Source: Inia geoffrensis (Eukaryota > Chordata > Mammalia > Artiodactyla > Iniidae). From it: 64,000 bases of DNA. Below the pieces are notes generated by a model, which did no database searches, was not told the origin of the DNA, and worked only from the letters and a program-made list of their open reading frames with translations. Shown here piece after piece: positions 47,669 through 61,875 of this stretch (position 1 is its first letter; every line of letters starts with the position of its first letter). The position numbers were made by a program, and so were the translations under genes. The DNA lies in NCBI GenBank assembly GCA_036417435.1, contig CM070900.1, forward strand, positions 123,520,315 to 123,584,314. Direction: 5' to 3'.

Positions 47669-48175
47669 ATCATATGTTTACTATCAAATGTTGCTCAATG
47701 ATACCTGAAGTTAATAAAAAAGGAGAATATTTTATTTTTTATTTGCAAATGAATTTCTAAAATAATCAAATGACTGTGTGAGAGGTATTACAATTCAATT
47801 TTTAAAGAATTTGCAATTGAGATTATTCAATATCCACAGCCCATCTTTTAGAACACAAAAGAAGAGACAGTTTTTTGAGAGAGGGTTCTATTCACAGACT
47901 TTCTTACAGCCTTGATTTCTTACGATATTTTGATAAAAAGTAATGTGACTAATGGACAACTGTTAGTATCTCAGCAAGAGACAAAAACACTTTGTATAGC
48001 TGGTATTCAATCCTCTGGTGTCACGTTCAATGAGGTTACTCATTTCTGAAATGACATTATATTCACACCATCTGGCACCTCAGTAAACAGTATGCCATAA
48101 CAATCAATGCTGTTCTCAAGGTGGGGCTCTAGTTGCAAATGCTGTAGCTAAATTTCAGCCAATACTCTATTTTAA
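47669..48175. other. MSH3 intron 17, no recognised feature
   Basis: AT-rich intron. Nothing supported. Confidence 0.4.
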
Positions 48176-48179
48176 GATA

Positions 48180-48565
48180 AAAAATTTCACATATTTTTCT
48201 CATTTTGAAAGTAATATATGTATATTATAGAAACTTTTGATATCATGTATCTGCAAAGTACATTAAATTTCCAGTAACCTCACCATCCAGAATTAATCAC
48301 TGAATATTTGAGACGATACACACCCACCCACCCACCCATACACTTCTCCAAAGATATACAAATGGCCAATAAGCATATTAATAATAATAGCACATATAAT
48401 CTTTTAAAGTACAAAGATTTGTATGCTGTGCATGTAAGTGAATTTACACATACAGAATTAGCATCACATTTTGATACCTTCCATCCTTTTTTCGCTTAGC
48501 AATGTATCATGAGTATCATATTCTTCTGTGATGTTTTATTTAATGTTAGCTCACACCCAACTACA
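48180..48565 (-). repeat. Old L1M-type fragment with small insert
   Basis: 'gaaagtaatatatgtatatt' and 'gcttagcaatgtatcatgag' resemble a reverse-complement old L1 3' UTR. In the middle is a (CCCA)n run (48321-48337) and a forward L1 ORF2-like scrap, 'ttctccaaagatatacaaat'. Confidence 0.5.
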
Positions 48566-49135
48566 GCTAAGGTGTGGTACAATGAAAGCAGGATTTTCCT
48601 GGGTTAATGGGGTAGAATGGCCCAGCAGAGGGCTGACACAGTGAGAACGGTGAGGTGTGAGAAGAGGACAGGAGAGGAAGGGGCAAATCAAAGAGACATT
48701 TCAAAGAGAAAAAAGACAAACAGCAATTTGATAACAGATCAAGAGACAAAAAGAGAGAATCCAGATGGCGCCAAAATCTTTAGCCTGGAACACCTGAACT
48801 TTCTTTATTCTAGAATCGTACAGGGCGAACATAACCCAGACCTATAAAATCATGTACGGTATGCAGAGAGTGAAGAGGAACAACCTCACCAAATCCCAGG
48901 ACCCTAGGACATGGTCCTCGAAGCTTGAAAGGGGATATGTGAGTCCAATTTTCATGTTCCCAGTGATACTACTAAGGGAAAAGTCAGGAAAACTGAGACT
49001 CAAGGGCCCTAAAAACCCTTAACATGGGTAATTCAAAGTAAATTGGTAAAAGGAATTTCAGACCAAATTTCCATCCCTGAATTCAAGACTCTGAGACAAG
49101 ATAACCTCCAAAGATTCAGGATAAGTAGATAGAAT
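48566..49135. other. Unassigned block upstream of LTR copy 2
   Basis: A/G-rich, then moderately GC, e.g. 'cagatggcgccaaaatcttt'. It may belong to the same ERV-derived insertion as the following LTR, but I could not align it with the flank of copy 1. Confidence 0.3.
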
Positions 49136-49631
49136 TGAGATAGGCTGGGACCTGGGACCCTTTGTTGCAGTGCTGCAATGCTTACACCTGGACAAACCTC
49201 TCCTTGAGCAACAAAATACAAAGGAACTATATGGGACTAAAACGAGCTGCTCACATGCCCAGTTGGGGCAAATTCTGGACAAAAGATACAAAGAGACCAA
49301 AAAACCCAAATGTCACTTTTGAAGAGCCCCAAGCAAAAGCACTGGGTCAGGAGCAAAAGCAGGGTACTGCACGTGCCCCCAGCTCACAACATCACGTAAG
49401 GGGTGGGCAAGCTACCTAATCCATCCCTCCGGCCTGACCCCTGGCCACACCCCTACCCTCACCCCATATAAGGAACCAGCTTGGCCCCCCTGAGCGAGCA
49501 AGGGAAGCTGTTGCTTATTCTCATTTCCCCCTGCTGCAGCAGGGGCCCCAATAAAGCCTTGCCTGAACTTCTTGTCTGGCCTCTGATCAATTTCTATTGA
49601 TTAAGGAGGCCAAAAACCGTGGTCAGTAACA
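49136..49631 (+). repeat. Solo LTR (ERV), copy 2 of a pair
   Basis: Starts tgagataggctgggacctgg and ends ...cagtaaca. TATA-like 'ccccatataaggaacc' and poly(A) 'ccccaataaagccttgcc' are as in 32200-32665. It carries small extra duplications, 'gcagtgctgcaatgc' near 49167 and a second 'gagcaaaagca' near 49350. Flanks gaat/aaat are a possible 4-bp duplication with one mismatch. No internal genes. Confidence 0.85.
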
Positions 49632-49864
49632 AAATCTCTTTCTGATCCTATAATTCAAAACTCTGCTGGGAAACAAGAGATGGTACCAATTTATTACCTT
49701 TTAAAAACTCAACATATTATCTTTTTTGTTCCTTTTTTTTCACTTGTCAGATTGGTTAATTTAAATGGAATAAAGCTCCCTGAAGACTTCACTGAATACT
49801 GTTCAAGTTTTTAAAGAGAAAGATTTCTGTTTAGACTGATGCCCATGGATTGATTCATCATGGG

Positions 49865-50075
49865 CAGGCTCTACAGCCTGATGGTAAGGGGCACACACCC
49901 TACCACCAGACACCCTGGGTTGCATCTGGGCTCCAATCCTTACCCCTGTTGTGAGCAACTTATTTTTCATTTCTGCATCTCACTTTATTCATTTGTAAAT
50001 TGGGGATGATAATAATATTTCACTAATAGGGTTCTTGTGAGGAATAATGAGCTAACATATATAAAGTGCTTAGAT
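49865..50075 (+). repeat. MIR SINE
   Basis: 'ctctacagcctgatggtaag', 'accctgggttgcatctgggc', 'aaattggggatgataataat' and 'aaagtgcttag' occur in forward MIR order. Confidence 0.85.
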
Positions 50076-50079
50076 GTGT

Positions 50080-50440
50080 GGTGGCCTGGAGCCAGCTCCC
50101 ATGGACTCTTGAAACTCAGCTGTGCACATCTCTTCCCAGTCCAGTCCAGCAGGAGATTGCAATCAGTCCAGGTGGGAGTAGTGACACAACAGAAATCAAA
50201 CACACACTACTACTCTTCCAGAGAGTTGGCTGTTAACCATTTACCAGCACACAAGCAAATTAAATTAAATATGAGCACATGACTATTAATAAATCCAGAA
50301 TGAGACATTCTTTGAGACAAAGGCAAGGACTCTTCAAAAAAAAAAAAAGTCTCATAAAAATCCAAAAAGGTAGGGGCCTATTCTAGATTCAAATACACTA
50401 AAGAAACATAATAACCAAATGCAACATGTGAAAGTTTTTT
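50080..50440. other. MSH3 intron 17, no recognised feature
   Basis: Intron. Nothing supported. Confidence 0.4.
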
Positions 50441-50449
50441 TTTAATATG

Positions 50450-50740
50450 GGGGGAGGGGGACTCAGACACAGGGAACAGACTTGTTGCCAAGGGGGAGGG
50501 AGGTGGGGGAGGAAAGGACTAGGAGTGTGCGATTAGCAGATGTAAACTATTATATACAGGATGGACAAACAACAACGTTCTACTGTATAGCACAGGGAAC
50601 TATATTCAATATCTTATGATAAACCATAATGGAAAAGAATATGAAAAAAGAATGTCTATATGTGTATAACTGAGTCACTTTGCTGTACAGCAGAGATTGG
50701 CACAGCATTGTAAATCAACTCTACTTCAATAAAAAAAACT
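50450..50740 (+). repeat. L1 3' UTR fragment
   Basis: 'gggactcagacacagggaac', 'tactgtatagcacagggaac' and 'ctgagtcactttgctgtaca', then 'ctacttcaataaaaaaaac'. The flanks 'aatatgggggg' and 'aatatgggggag' suggest a TSD. Confidence 0.85.
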
Positions 50741-50744
50741 TAAA

Positions 50745-52215
<1,471 letters not shown>

Positions 52216-52219
52216 CCCA

Positions 52220-52435
52220 GTCAGAGAATCCAGACCAAGGCTTCAACTCTGCCACTTACTTGCTAGCTATGTGACTGTGGGGCAATAAAACTGACTTTCT
52301 CTAAACTAAAAACCTTCCTCATCTATCAAATGGGGATAATAATAATATCTACCTTATAGGTACAGTTGAGAGGATCAGATAGTGCTAAGCGGAGTACCTA
52401 TGTCATTAGTACTCAATGTTAGGAGTTGTTCCATG
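52220..52435 (+). repeat. MIR SINE
   Basis: 'ctctgccacttacttgctag', 'tatgtgactgtggggcaata', 'tcctcatctatcaaatgggg' and 'tacctatgtcattagtactc' occur in forward MIR order. Confidence 0.85.
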
Positions 52436-52439
52436 GTGG

Positions 52440-53958
52440 TGGTGATTACTGCTATTGATGCTATTACTATGATGGGAACTTTAAGAAGAAAAGGTCAAGA
52501 TTGAGTGATAGGCAGGTGATGACAGAGTGTATCCTGATCTTTGTTTGCACCCTCACTCCTCTAACATGCTGTCACAATTACCTTTAATTTGGCAAGTTAT
52601 TGGATTATAAATGAGCCTTTCACATTAGAAATCTGACTTGATATTCTAACCTATTCCTGCCAAGGTTCTGATAGCTAAACAACAGATAAAAAGTAACAGT
52701 GAAACTTCCCCCAAACCATCTTATTTATTCATTCAATTTACATCACTGAAATGTTCAAAAGACGCTGGCACTGATTTATGCCTTGCTTATTGCTTTTAAA
52801 GTATGTCATCTGGATTTCTAAGCAAACATATTTATCATAGTTCTCTTCTGACAAAACTCATTTAGTGAGACATTTTAGTGATTGTTCTAGATACACTAAC
52901 ATGATTTCTAGTAATTTCTCTTCACAAAGCATATTACCATTCATTAGCTGTAGCACAGGACAAAAATAGATAAAGAATGCCTGCAAAATGAGGAAACATT
53001 CCCTAAAATCAATAATACCCAAAATTCAATTATAGCTTCTGGTAACATAGAAAAAAAAAAAGGATGGTACCAGGGGTAAAGAAACCCATGACTGTGCCTT
53101 CAGGGTCCTTTGATAGTGGCCATGGATAATAAATCGTTTTCTTTTTAAATTAAAATAATAATTAAAATTCATAATCATTCACACATCATGTCAAAATAAT
53201 GTTAAAATTTCCTTCCATTCTTAACATAGAGTTCCTTCATACCATCACCAGCTACTAGTCCCTCTTCTACTATCTTAGGCAAATGTAGTATTTTCATCTC
53301 AAGTTCATGCAAACATATTAACAGTAGTAATAAATATTTCACAAACGATGCTACTCACAAGAGGAGATACACTTCTCTAAAACCAGTTCCTTAAAAGAGT
53401 CCCCTCTTGGGGATTAATGCCTAACCAAGGAGAAAAAGCAGGGTCTCAACGTGGTTCTCTAATTTTGTTTCTGATTATTTTCATCAATTCATGATATAAC
53501 TTAAAAAACAAAAAGAACATGTAAAGAACTATTATAACTATGTGCCATGGAAAGCAAGCTGAGTGAGGCACAAAATGAAATGTCAGCTTCTTAAAAGAAA
53601 TGTCAGGTATAGCATTCATCAAGAAGTTCAAGCAGCCAAATTAATCTTATAATTGAAGGTTCTGCAACTTTCTTTTTCCATGTGTTTAAAGTGTTCTCTG
53701 AGGTATAAGAATAAAACAGTAGTTCACAAAACAAGAAAAGTGTACATAAATAAGATACCCTTTGGAAAAAATGTTTTAAAATCCATGATAAAAATAATTT
53801 AAGATAATTATTTACCTAGTTAAAAGTTCCATAAAGAAACTGAAGGGCCAAAATTGCTTTTAATGTCAAGGATGTGGTTATTAACATACCAGAAGCATGC
53901 AGGTAAACATATGTCATAATTCACGTTAATAAGAAAAAACATGTATTTTTAAACTTAC
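52440..53958. other. MSH3 intron 16, no recognised feature
   Basis: Unique-looking AT-rich intron up to exon 16. Nothing supported. Confidence 0.45.
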
Positions 53959-54023
53959 CTTCCAACCTTAACCCAATCAGTTGGTATACAAGATACAGCA
54001 GAATTCTTTACCTCAATCATAAA
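53959..54023 (-). CDS. MSH3: MSH3 exon (human exon 16 equivalent)
   Basis: This is the shortest exon in the window, 65 bp. Acceptor attttag|TTTATG, donor GGAAG|gtaagt. It encodes FMIEVKNSAVSCIPTDWVKVG (21 codons, written here in family order F..G), then AG of the Ser shared with exon 17. It starts in phase 0 directly after the exon-15 Glu. The segment belongs to the clamp/lever region that contacts the DNA backbone around the lesion. It is too short to be found by open-frame length, and was identified from neighbouring exon phase and family similarity. Confidence 0.95.
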
Positions 54024-55000
54024 CTAAAATAAATACAAATAAAGGTTAGCTATTTAAACGATTAACCATTATATTTTTAAATCTTCCTCAAAATTGTTCT
54101 ATAATAGCCGAAAATAAATGTAATGATTGTAATTCAAAAAAAAAAAACTGTGCTATAATAGTCTAGCAAATATTAATCTGAACATTCAAAATAAATCCAG
54201 TATTGTTATTGGGAGCGTTCATATATGTCTGTACAACCAAATATTATTAATTAGGGTTTCAATATTTGGGATAAAGTACACTTTGTATTCAGCAAAAAGT
54301 TTGTAATAAAGGATATAACTTGGCACTTTAATGTTTGTAACACTGTTATGTTCATACTATGAATGGTGATTTTTCTTTAATGACCTTTTTCATTTATTAC
54401 TACCCACTTACCTTAAGAAATCTATTACTCAGTAATAAGACTGAATTTCTAAGTGCATAAAATGTTAAAATATTTGATTATTAGATGTTATATCAGTTTG
54501 AGATATGGTCAGTCCCTAACTCTGAACAGAAGAGGATTCACCGTAATGGTTTTTATCCAAGAAACCTAAGTCCTCTAAAAGTATCCTCAGACAAAGCACT
54601 TAACTTCCTCAGCAATTAAGGGAGGAAGGGATTTCTTCACGAGTGTCTTCTTTAAGTTTTCATTTATATGAACCATATCTTTATAGACCCAACTGTACTC
54701 TACAAGCTTTTCTGAAATCATCCAGGAAGTAAATGAAATCACTACTTGAATCACACCTTCCATTTTTAGCACTAGTTATGTATCATCTCTTCTTCCTGTT
54801 CACTTTCCTGTATTATTGCAATGAAATTTAATGTTTTATTTAAATAAATAAACAAATAAAAAATACACTTATTTTGTATGGGATGGGACCCAGAAGCTCT
54901 GTGGCGGCCACTAATTTTGAGATGGCTACAGGAACTTTGTCACATGTTTTACAACATTTCAGGTATTTATAATAGGCATATTATTAATAGTATCAGCCTG
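54024..55000. other. MSH3 intron 15, exon-16-proximal part
   Basis: AT-rich intron with an (AAAT)n-like run near 54838-54862. Nothing else supported. Confidence 0.45.
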
Positions 55001-55001
55001 G

Positions 55002-55314
55002 GACTTCCCTGGTGGTCCAGTGGTGGAGAGTTTGCCTTCTAATGCAGGGGATGCAGGTTTGATCCCTGGTCAGGGAACCAAGATCCCACATGCCGCGGGG
55101 CAACTAAGCCCGTGCGCGACAACTACTGAGCTCGTGTGCTTCAACTAGAGCCCACGCACTGCAAACTACAGAGCTCATGCACTCTGGAGCCCGCATGCCA
55201 CAACTAGGGAGAGAAAAGCCATGCTCCAAAACTAGAGAGAAACCCATGCACCACAACAAAGAACCCACATGCTGCAACTGCAACTAAGACCCGACACAGC
55301 CAAAAAAAAATAAA
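55002..55314 (+). repeat. CHR-type SINE, long form
   Basis: Head 'ggacttccctggtggtccag', body of 'caacta' units, 'ctaagacccgacacagcc' and A tail. The perfect 13-bp TSD agtatcagcctgg lies at 54989-55001 and 55315-55327. Antisense to MSH3. Confidence 0.95.
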
Positions 55315-55327
55315 AGTATCAGCCTGG

Positions 55328-57225
55328 CTTTTGAGTTTACTTTTCTATTAATAGAAACATTGTAGCTTTTACATTAATTATAATAGGGATTAATGGTTAA
55401 TTTTAAGAATTTTCATCCTTAGCAAAATTTTGAAACTAATGATGTCCTCTTTTAGAGAGGGAATTAATACAATTTCAAATCTGATATATCCAGTTAAAGA
55501 GTTAAGAGTGAAGAGTCTTTAAAAGTTCCCTTTAGCTAAAAAAAAAGTAACTAAGGAAACAAATTCACAAAATAAATATCACTGATGAGAAATCACTTTA
55601 AGAGTAGGCTAAAAAATTCTGCTTAAATATTATTATGAAATGTTCTATGAGAAAACATATTGGTCTTTTTAAAAAATAATTGTGGGAGGGGCTATATCAA
55701 AGGCAAACAGCAAAATTCAGGACCACGTTAGATCACTAATATTTGGGAAGGACATGTGTAACACGGAGCTCCATAGGAATTACTGCCTAAGGATGGTGGA
55801 AATTTTGAAAAGAAGCTACAACTGCCTCAGTGAGGTCTCTGGGCAGCCAGCTAGGATAGTGTACTTAAGTTATTCACCATAACTCTGCAGCATGGCAGCT
55901 CTGGATTCAGATCCATGCCTTATACTCATTACGAACTGCCACTGGTCACAGCCCTTTGGAGCACCTTGGGAATAGCTTGGACCATAACTGTTCAATCTGT
56001 AAGTATCCAGGGTCTATTCTAAGGACCACAGCTCCTCAAGCAAGCCATTTATAGAGCCAATACAGGATGGAAAACAGAATGAGAATCAGGAAAGCTACGT
56101 GGACCTCCTGCTTGTTAAACCCCTGGGGTCACTTCCTCAGGTGCTGGTCCTATGTGTCATCTTCTTTTCAGCTTGTGTTTCTCCTAAGAATTGTCATCAA
56201 CTAGCAAATTTTTTTCTGTTCTACACTAGCTATGGAATAGGAAATTTTCTATTTCATGAACATTCTAAGAATGAGAAGACAGGCCTTTTGTTTAGAGACT
56301 TTATTGCTAAAGAAAAGGAAACTATCAAAAATTGGAAATTAACATATATTTCAGAAATCTTAGAGAGTTCTCATAGCAACTTCCCTCACTCTATAGTTCA
56401 TGACTGTGTTTCTTAGGTGTAGATGCTAAAAGTCTGTCCAGATTCATTGTAACAAACCCTCATATTCTTCTGCTGGGATCCAGTTCTGTCCTGGTTAAAT
56501 GTCAGATATTGTTACTCAATCTGCAGCCCGTGGAATCACTGGACTGGCATCATTGTTAAGTTTGCTGAAATTCTTACCACACTCCAGAAACTGCTCTCTG
56601 TTTTCTCTGAGGCCACACTTCACCCATTCCTATTCTCCCCACTTTCTTTCCCACTATGTCTCAGGAATTTGCAAATATTTTTTATTTAGATGTAAAATAT
56701 AACAGAGATTGCTTTCCACGTCTTAAACATGCTAAGCAGATATTTGGATATGCTGCATGCTGTGAATTAATAAAATTGTTTCTACAGATTTTCCACTAAT
56801 ATTTCTTTCCTTTTCCTTAAGAAAACTACTAATCAATACTGCCTCAAGTCTAAATATCACCCCATGCCTATTCCATATCTGATTCGAGGTTAAGAGGCAA
56901 TTCTCTCCACACGTAAAACATGAGAGAGACTGCCACAGAAGCAATGAACTAACAATGTAAAGTTATGTAAATTTCTGTTTTCATTATTTTCTTTCCAGGA
57001 TTTTCTTTCTTTCACTATTTTCTAAACCAATACTTTTAGAGTCAGACACAATAATTCACCACAGTCAATAAGGCTTAGTATTCTAATGCATAAAAACTGG
57101 GAACAAAGGTGAAAAAAATGAATGCTGCCAAAAGTAACACTGACTTGACAGTCTACTTTTACTAATATTAACAAGATCCATGTACCACATAGGGCTGCTA
57201 TAACAGGTTTTTAAAAATATATTAC
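55328..57225. other. MSH3 intron 15, large block without recognised repeat
   Basis: About 1.9 kb in which I recognise no retroelement, apart from faint MER5-like text near 56500. The open frames at 55682-55882 and 56099-56416 (+) have no known motif, no splice pattern and no gene context. Confidence 0.4.
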
Positions 57226-57229
57226 AAAG

Positions 57230-57375
57230 TTATATGTATAGAAATAAAATTTCAGACAGAACTGAAGGGTATAAAATAAGAAGCACATATATATACAACA
57301 AGGGCTTTCCTTCTTTCCTCCTTCACTTCTCAGAGGTAATCATATTTGATGGGGTCTGTTCTTATTCCTTTGAGT
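57230..57375 (-). repeat. Possible old L1M 3' UTR fragment
   Basis: 'aggtaatcatatttgatggg' and 'ttattcctttgagtatctct' resemble a reverse-complement old L1 3' UTR. Weak. Confidence 0.35.
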
Positions 57376-57940
57376 ATCTCTAAATTTGCTTATAACTTCA
57401 GTACAAATATTTAATCAGAATTTGATTATAACAATGCTGACTATCATTTGGTGTTCAAATGAACAGAATCACTAATTCCCAAAAAATGTTATAAAAGTGA
57501 TTCTGTATTGATGTACTATTAAGATTCTACAGGTTTAAAAAAAAAACCAACAAGAATCCATCTTATTGTTAAAAACTAAGAAATTTCTTGCCTCAAACTT
57601 ATCACCTTAATTCAGTAAAGGTTAAAAATAATAAGATAATTTACCTTCCTTGTTAATCCTTGGTAATCCAATTACTTAATCTCCACTCTGCCCTTTTTCT
57701 TAAACGTCAATGCTATACTGATACAAAATAACTAATCTACTATCCCTTATGAATTCCTATCAGTTTTCCCCATTTTTACTTTAAAATTGCCAAATGAATC
57801 CATGGCTGTCTTCCAAAGCCTTGAGCTTTATTTAAGTCTGAATAGTATGAGCTCTAAAATGTCTGGATTTTATCAAATAAAATCTATGATGTTGATAATC
57901 CCTTGTATTAATATTTGTGAGTTGAGTGAAATAATGACAT
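57376..57940. other. MSH3 intron 15, no recognised feature
   Basis: Intron. Nothing supported. Confidence 0.4.
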
Positions 57941-57944
57941 GGTA

Positions 57945-58160
57945 TAAAGATTGGAGGCAGACCTGGGATGGAACTGAGCTTCTAACTTGGGTAACTTATC
58001 TCACTATACTATGCAAAGTCTCAGTTTTCTTTCCTGCAAAACTGGATAATCCCTTTTTGTGTTGTTACAAGGATTAATAATATATGCAAAGCACTTAGCA
58101 CCATTCTGAACATTAACAAGTGCTTGACAAATGGTAACTACATTACTATTATTATTATTA
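57945..58160 (+). repeat. MIR SINE
   Basis: 'ggaggcagacctgggatgga', 'ttcctgcaaaactggataat', 'tgttacaaggattaataata' and 'caagtgcttgacaaatggta' occur in forward MIR order. Confidence 0.8.
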
Positions 58161-58164
58161 TATG

Positions 58165-58330
58165 AATAATATGTGCATAGTGCTTTCCGATTAGAAAATA
58201 CTTTCATGTATTTTAACTCAATTGGTCTTCACAGTAGTCTCACTACAGAGGTGACTCTTCCATGGTCATGTAGCATGTAATTGGTAGAACATGTAAGTGG
58301 TAGAACTGGCAGCTTTCCCCACTGTAATAC
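58165..58330 (-). repeat. MIR SINE fragment
   Basis: 'catagtgctttccgattag' and 'cttcacagtagtctcactac', then 'gtaagtggtagaactggcag', are MIR reverse-complement blocks. It abuts a forward MIR. Confidence 0.6.
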
Positions 58331-58334
58331 CAGG

Positions 58335-59608
58335 TAACCACTTTTCTACTAAACATCTTTTATTAATGTATCAAGCAATTTTGATCATCTCATTTTCAAC
58401 AAATAGAACAGAACAGTGGCACTGAGATCACTTGTCAGTTTGCAAGGTCATAGTTATATAGTGAAACCAAGAGATACAATTAAGTATTTGGTATTTGCCT
58501 GTTCAGGGGAAGAGTGAGAAGTAAGTATACGTAGGGTGAAGTCATTTTTCTGTTATATAGAGCTCTATGTGGAATGCATTATGAAATGTCTGCCTTAGTA
58601 TAATATCTTAATTTTGTCTAGAAGACAGGCTGACTTAATCACTGGTCTGTTACATTAATAAACATTTTAATAAGGATTATAATTTACTGTAGAATTTCTT
58701 ATTTTAAGTAATCAAACAAATCAACACTTTTGGGTAAATAAAGCAGTGCAAATATTTTAAAAACATTTGAAATTACACTTTTCCCCACTAGAAAAGTATC
58801 TATTTTTTAAAATTCTGAATGTTTATCCTATAGAAATTATTCACAAATTCCCTAATTTGCTATTTTAACAAAGTAGAATTTTTCAGATTCCCTCAGTTGG
58901 AATCTTTATATTTTATTAAACATAAGATGTAGAAGTAGCAACACGTCAAGACTCCGAATAGGACTGACAGATATAAGTACACTTTAAAAAGCATACTTAT
59001 TCCTGGTTCTCATTCAGATACTAATATCAAACTTTAAACAGAAATACACATACCAAAAAACACATTCTAGACAGCACCATAATCTTATGGAAGATCCACT
59101 AAAGGTAGGTTTTTGCTATAGTTTTTTTTTCAGTTCTTTCAGCAGCTATACTGCTTCGAAAGGAACCCCTGCCATTTAATCACTTTCTGATCCAATTAGT
59201 GTAGGTTATTCACTACATTAGGTGGTTTGTATCATTTCATCATCTGCAGGCCGGGAGTCAAAGACTAACTTCTCTCTCCTGGATTTAGGGCAAATGAAGT
59301 CTTGAAAGTTATTATTTATGATAGTCGAGGTTCTCTACAATTTCAATAGATAATATTAAAACACATGTAACATTAAGTTCCATGGTTTTACTGATACTAA
59401 AGTAAATAAGCAAACCAAATACTGTTATTAAAAGAAAATTCTTATCAAAACAAGCTATTACAATATATTTCCAAGAAACAAAACAGAAAATCTGAAAAAA
59501 AAAGAAAACAATAATACTTTCATCTATCCTCAGATTTTTATTTACATTTTAAAATACCCTTTCCAATTGAGGAAAACTAATGTAAAAGAAAAGTATGTTT
59601 GATACTAC
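58335..59608. other. MSH3 intron 15, exon-15-proximal part
   Basis: AT-rich intron. Nothing else supported. Confidence 0.45.
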
Positions 59609-59777
59609 CTCCTGTCCTGATACTGTCACATATTGTGCAGAAGGATTTTTTAGTATTTTTCGTATTTCTTGCAAATGTGTTTGGATCTTGTCGGTAACTT
59701 CCTGAATTTCGTCCTTCCTCTTTTTTATTAAAGGGAAGTGAGAAAGGTCTTTGAATAATTCAGTTTTATCCCCAATC
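59609..59777 (-). CDS. MSH3: MSH3 exon (human exon 15 equivalent)
   Basis: 169 bp. Acceptor tttttttag|GATTGG, donor CAGGAG|gtagta. The first base completes Lys from exon 14, followed by 56 codons starting [20 protein letters not shown] and ending QYVTVSGQE, phase 0. The charged helix-rich content (KKRKDEIQ..., [10 protein letters not shown]) fits the lever/clamp arm. The donor gtagta is weaker than the others in this gene but is still a GT donor. Intact frame. Confidence 0.97.
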
Positions 59778-59869
59778 CTAAAAAAATGAGAAAATGCAAA
59801 TACATATATTAAAGCATATTACTTATACCAATTAACAATTATTTTTCAAAACATAATGCAAGACCAAAG

Positions 59870-59960
59870 GGTAGGAAGTCAGGAGAACAAGATTTTAATT
59901 CCAGCTCTTCCACTAAATATTTATGGGTGAGTTTCTTAATTTCTTTGAAGACAGACAAAA
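59870..59960 (+). repeat. MIR SINE fragment
   Basis: 'attccagctcttccactaaa' followed by 'gagtttcttaatttctttga' is MIR-like forward text inside the small intron 14. Confidence 0.5.
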
Positions 59961-59964
59961 TTAC

Positions 59965-60506
59965 CCTAACATTATTTTCATTTTGCAAGTTCATGATTGC
60001 CATGGTGAAACCAAGAGATGAAATTCAACATTTCATGTTGTATATTCAGAAAATAAACACTAATGTAAATACTGTCAAATATTTTCTCTTACACATAGCA
60101 TTCTTTGTGGGATAAATTGTAAAATGACTACTCCTTAGAGGATAACTTTCCTTCCACAGTTTCTGAATATAAAGCAGAGGATCTCTGGATATCTAGCAAA
60201 TAAGCACAAGATGCCATCTGCCATCTATTTTTGGATTAATAAACTGCTACTATTTGCTCAGCCTGGACTTTACCTTTTCATCACCTGATACCTGGAGAAG
60301 TACCACATTTGTTCTGTATGACGGAACTGCCTAAACACTAAGTATTATTTCCAGCTGTAATACAGAGCCTTTAGTATCCGATCACATTTCTAGTTTTACA
60401 TGCAACTTCTATCATTACTTCTATAGAAGCTTAAGTATCCACACATCAAATGGCAAATACACTACTTTCACTGCTAGAAAGGAAGAACTAAGGGTCTGCT
60501 ACTTAC
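59965..60506. other. MSH3 intron 14, no recognised feature
   Basis: Rest of the 729-bp intron. Nothing supported. Confidence 0.45.
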
Positions 60507-60694
60507 TTGGCAGCTTGCTCATTGAGAATCTTTAAGTAATGCTCCACTGGACTGAGGAGTTCAGGAATTTCTGAAATAAATGTCTGGAGCAACTCTGACT
60601 GAACATGGGAATTAACAGCAGGTATTAGTGCTTGAAATTCTGCCTTCAGGTGATACAGGGTTTTGACAATCAGGAAGAACTCTTGCGTAGAACA
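60507..60694 (-). CDS. MSH3: MSH3 exon (human exon 14 equivalent)
   Basis: 188 bp. Acceptor ctattttcag|TGTTCT, donor GCCAA|gtaagt. 62 codons starting [20 protein letters not shown] and ending [10 protein letters not shown], then AA of the Lys completed by exon 15. It belongs to the MutS core/lever domain (domain III) of MSH3. It is the most 5' MSH3 exon in the window, and the preceding intron contains the L1 that runs off the right end. Confidence 0.97.
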
Positions 60695-61005
60695 CTGAAA
60701 ATAGAAATATTTTTCCTAAATAGCATAACATATGTGAAAATGAAATATAGTTAGTGGTCATTTTAAAGGTAGAATCAGAATAAAAGAAAATTTTAATTTA
60801 CTGCATAAATTAGTTAACTGAAAGTTTCTGTTGATATGTCCTAAATGTTAATAGTTTAAGCACTTTATAAGATAATATTTTCAAGCTATAAAGAAAATAA
60901 TTTGAGTCAAGGATAGTCAAAAATACTTGTTCAGTATGTTTTCATTTTAAAATATGTTGACCATATAACAAAAATACAGTAAACAATGTCGCGAATAAAA
61001 AGAAT
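60695..61005. other. MSH3 intron 13, exon-14-proximal part
   Basis: AT-rich intron. Nothing else supported. Confidence 0.45.
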
Positions 61006-61009
61006 AATT

Positions 61010-61865
61010 CTGAGAAAATATCTGCAAAACATTTAAGAGATAAAGGGCAAAATTCTCTCAAGTATAATGAGGTTTTACAAATTGACATGGAAAAGATGAA
61101 TAATCCAAAGAATAGTGGCTAAACGAACTGAATATGAAGTTCATAGAAAAAAATGTCCAATAAGCACATGATTAATGTCACATATAATTAGGATAAGCAA
61201 ATTAAAATGACAAGATAGCATTTTTCACTCATCCGAATGTCAAAGATTTTAAAGTATGATAATAGTAAGTCACACAGAGTGTGAAAAATGACACTTTTAT
61301 ATACTACTAGTAGAGGCATAACTTTCTTGAAGAGCAATTTGGCATATATTTATAATAAAAAGTGTATATACCCTTTGACTAAACAATTCCATTTTAAAGA
61401 ATTTAACTAAAATTATTTTTCACTAGTGAAAATCTTTACAGTAGCACTGTTGGTAATAATATTAAAAAGATGAATAAGAAACAAGTATCCAGCAATTGAG
61501 ATATTAGGAAAAACTCACTCAATGTGATACTACAAAACAGTTAAAAAACTTAGACATCTGTAAATACTGATGTGCAGGTTGATATGGAACTCTGTAGTTT
61601 CAACATATATTAAATATACTTAGTATATGTTTACACTATATACCATATATGTATTTACACAGTAAAATTTCATTTGTGATTCTTTGAACTATATATATTA
61701 TTCTACAGAAATAAAAGTATAAATTGAAAATTTCTGGAAAGTACACATGTAACTTTCTCTAGTTACCTCTGGGTAGTGGATATGCAGGAGGGTGGTAAAG
61801 GGAGACTTTTCACTCTTTATTTTACACTCCTGTATACTGCTGTAATTTTGTAACATGAACGTGAA
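61010..61865 (+). repeat. Ancient L1 fragment, 3' part
   Basis: 'acaaattgacatggaaaaga', 'aaatgtccaataagcacatg', 'aagagcaatttggcatatat' and 'cctctgggtagtggatatgc' follow the C-terminal ORF2 to 3' UTR order of old L1s. Confidence 0.75.
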
Positions 61866-61875
61866 TAATTTTTTC

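Noticed and set aside
55682..56416. Possible small gene from open frames of 66 and 105 codons
   Set aside because: No recognisable domain, no splice pattern, no promoter context and ordinary intron base composition.
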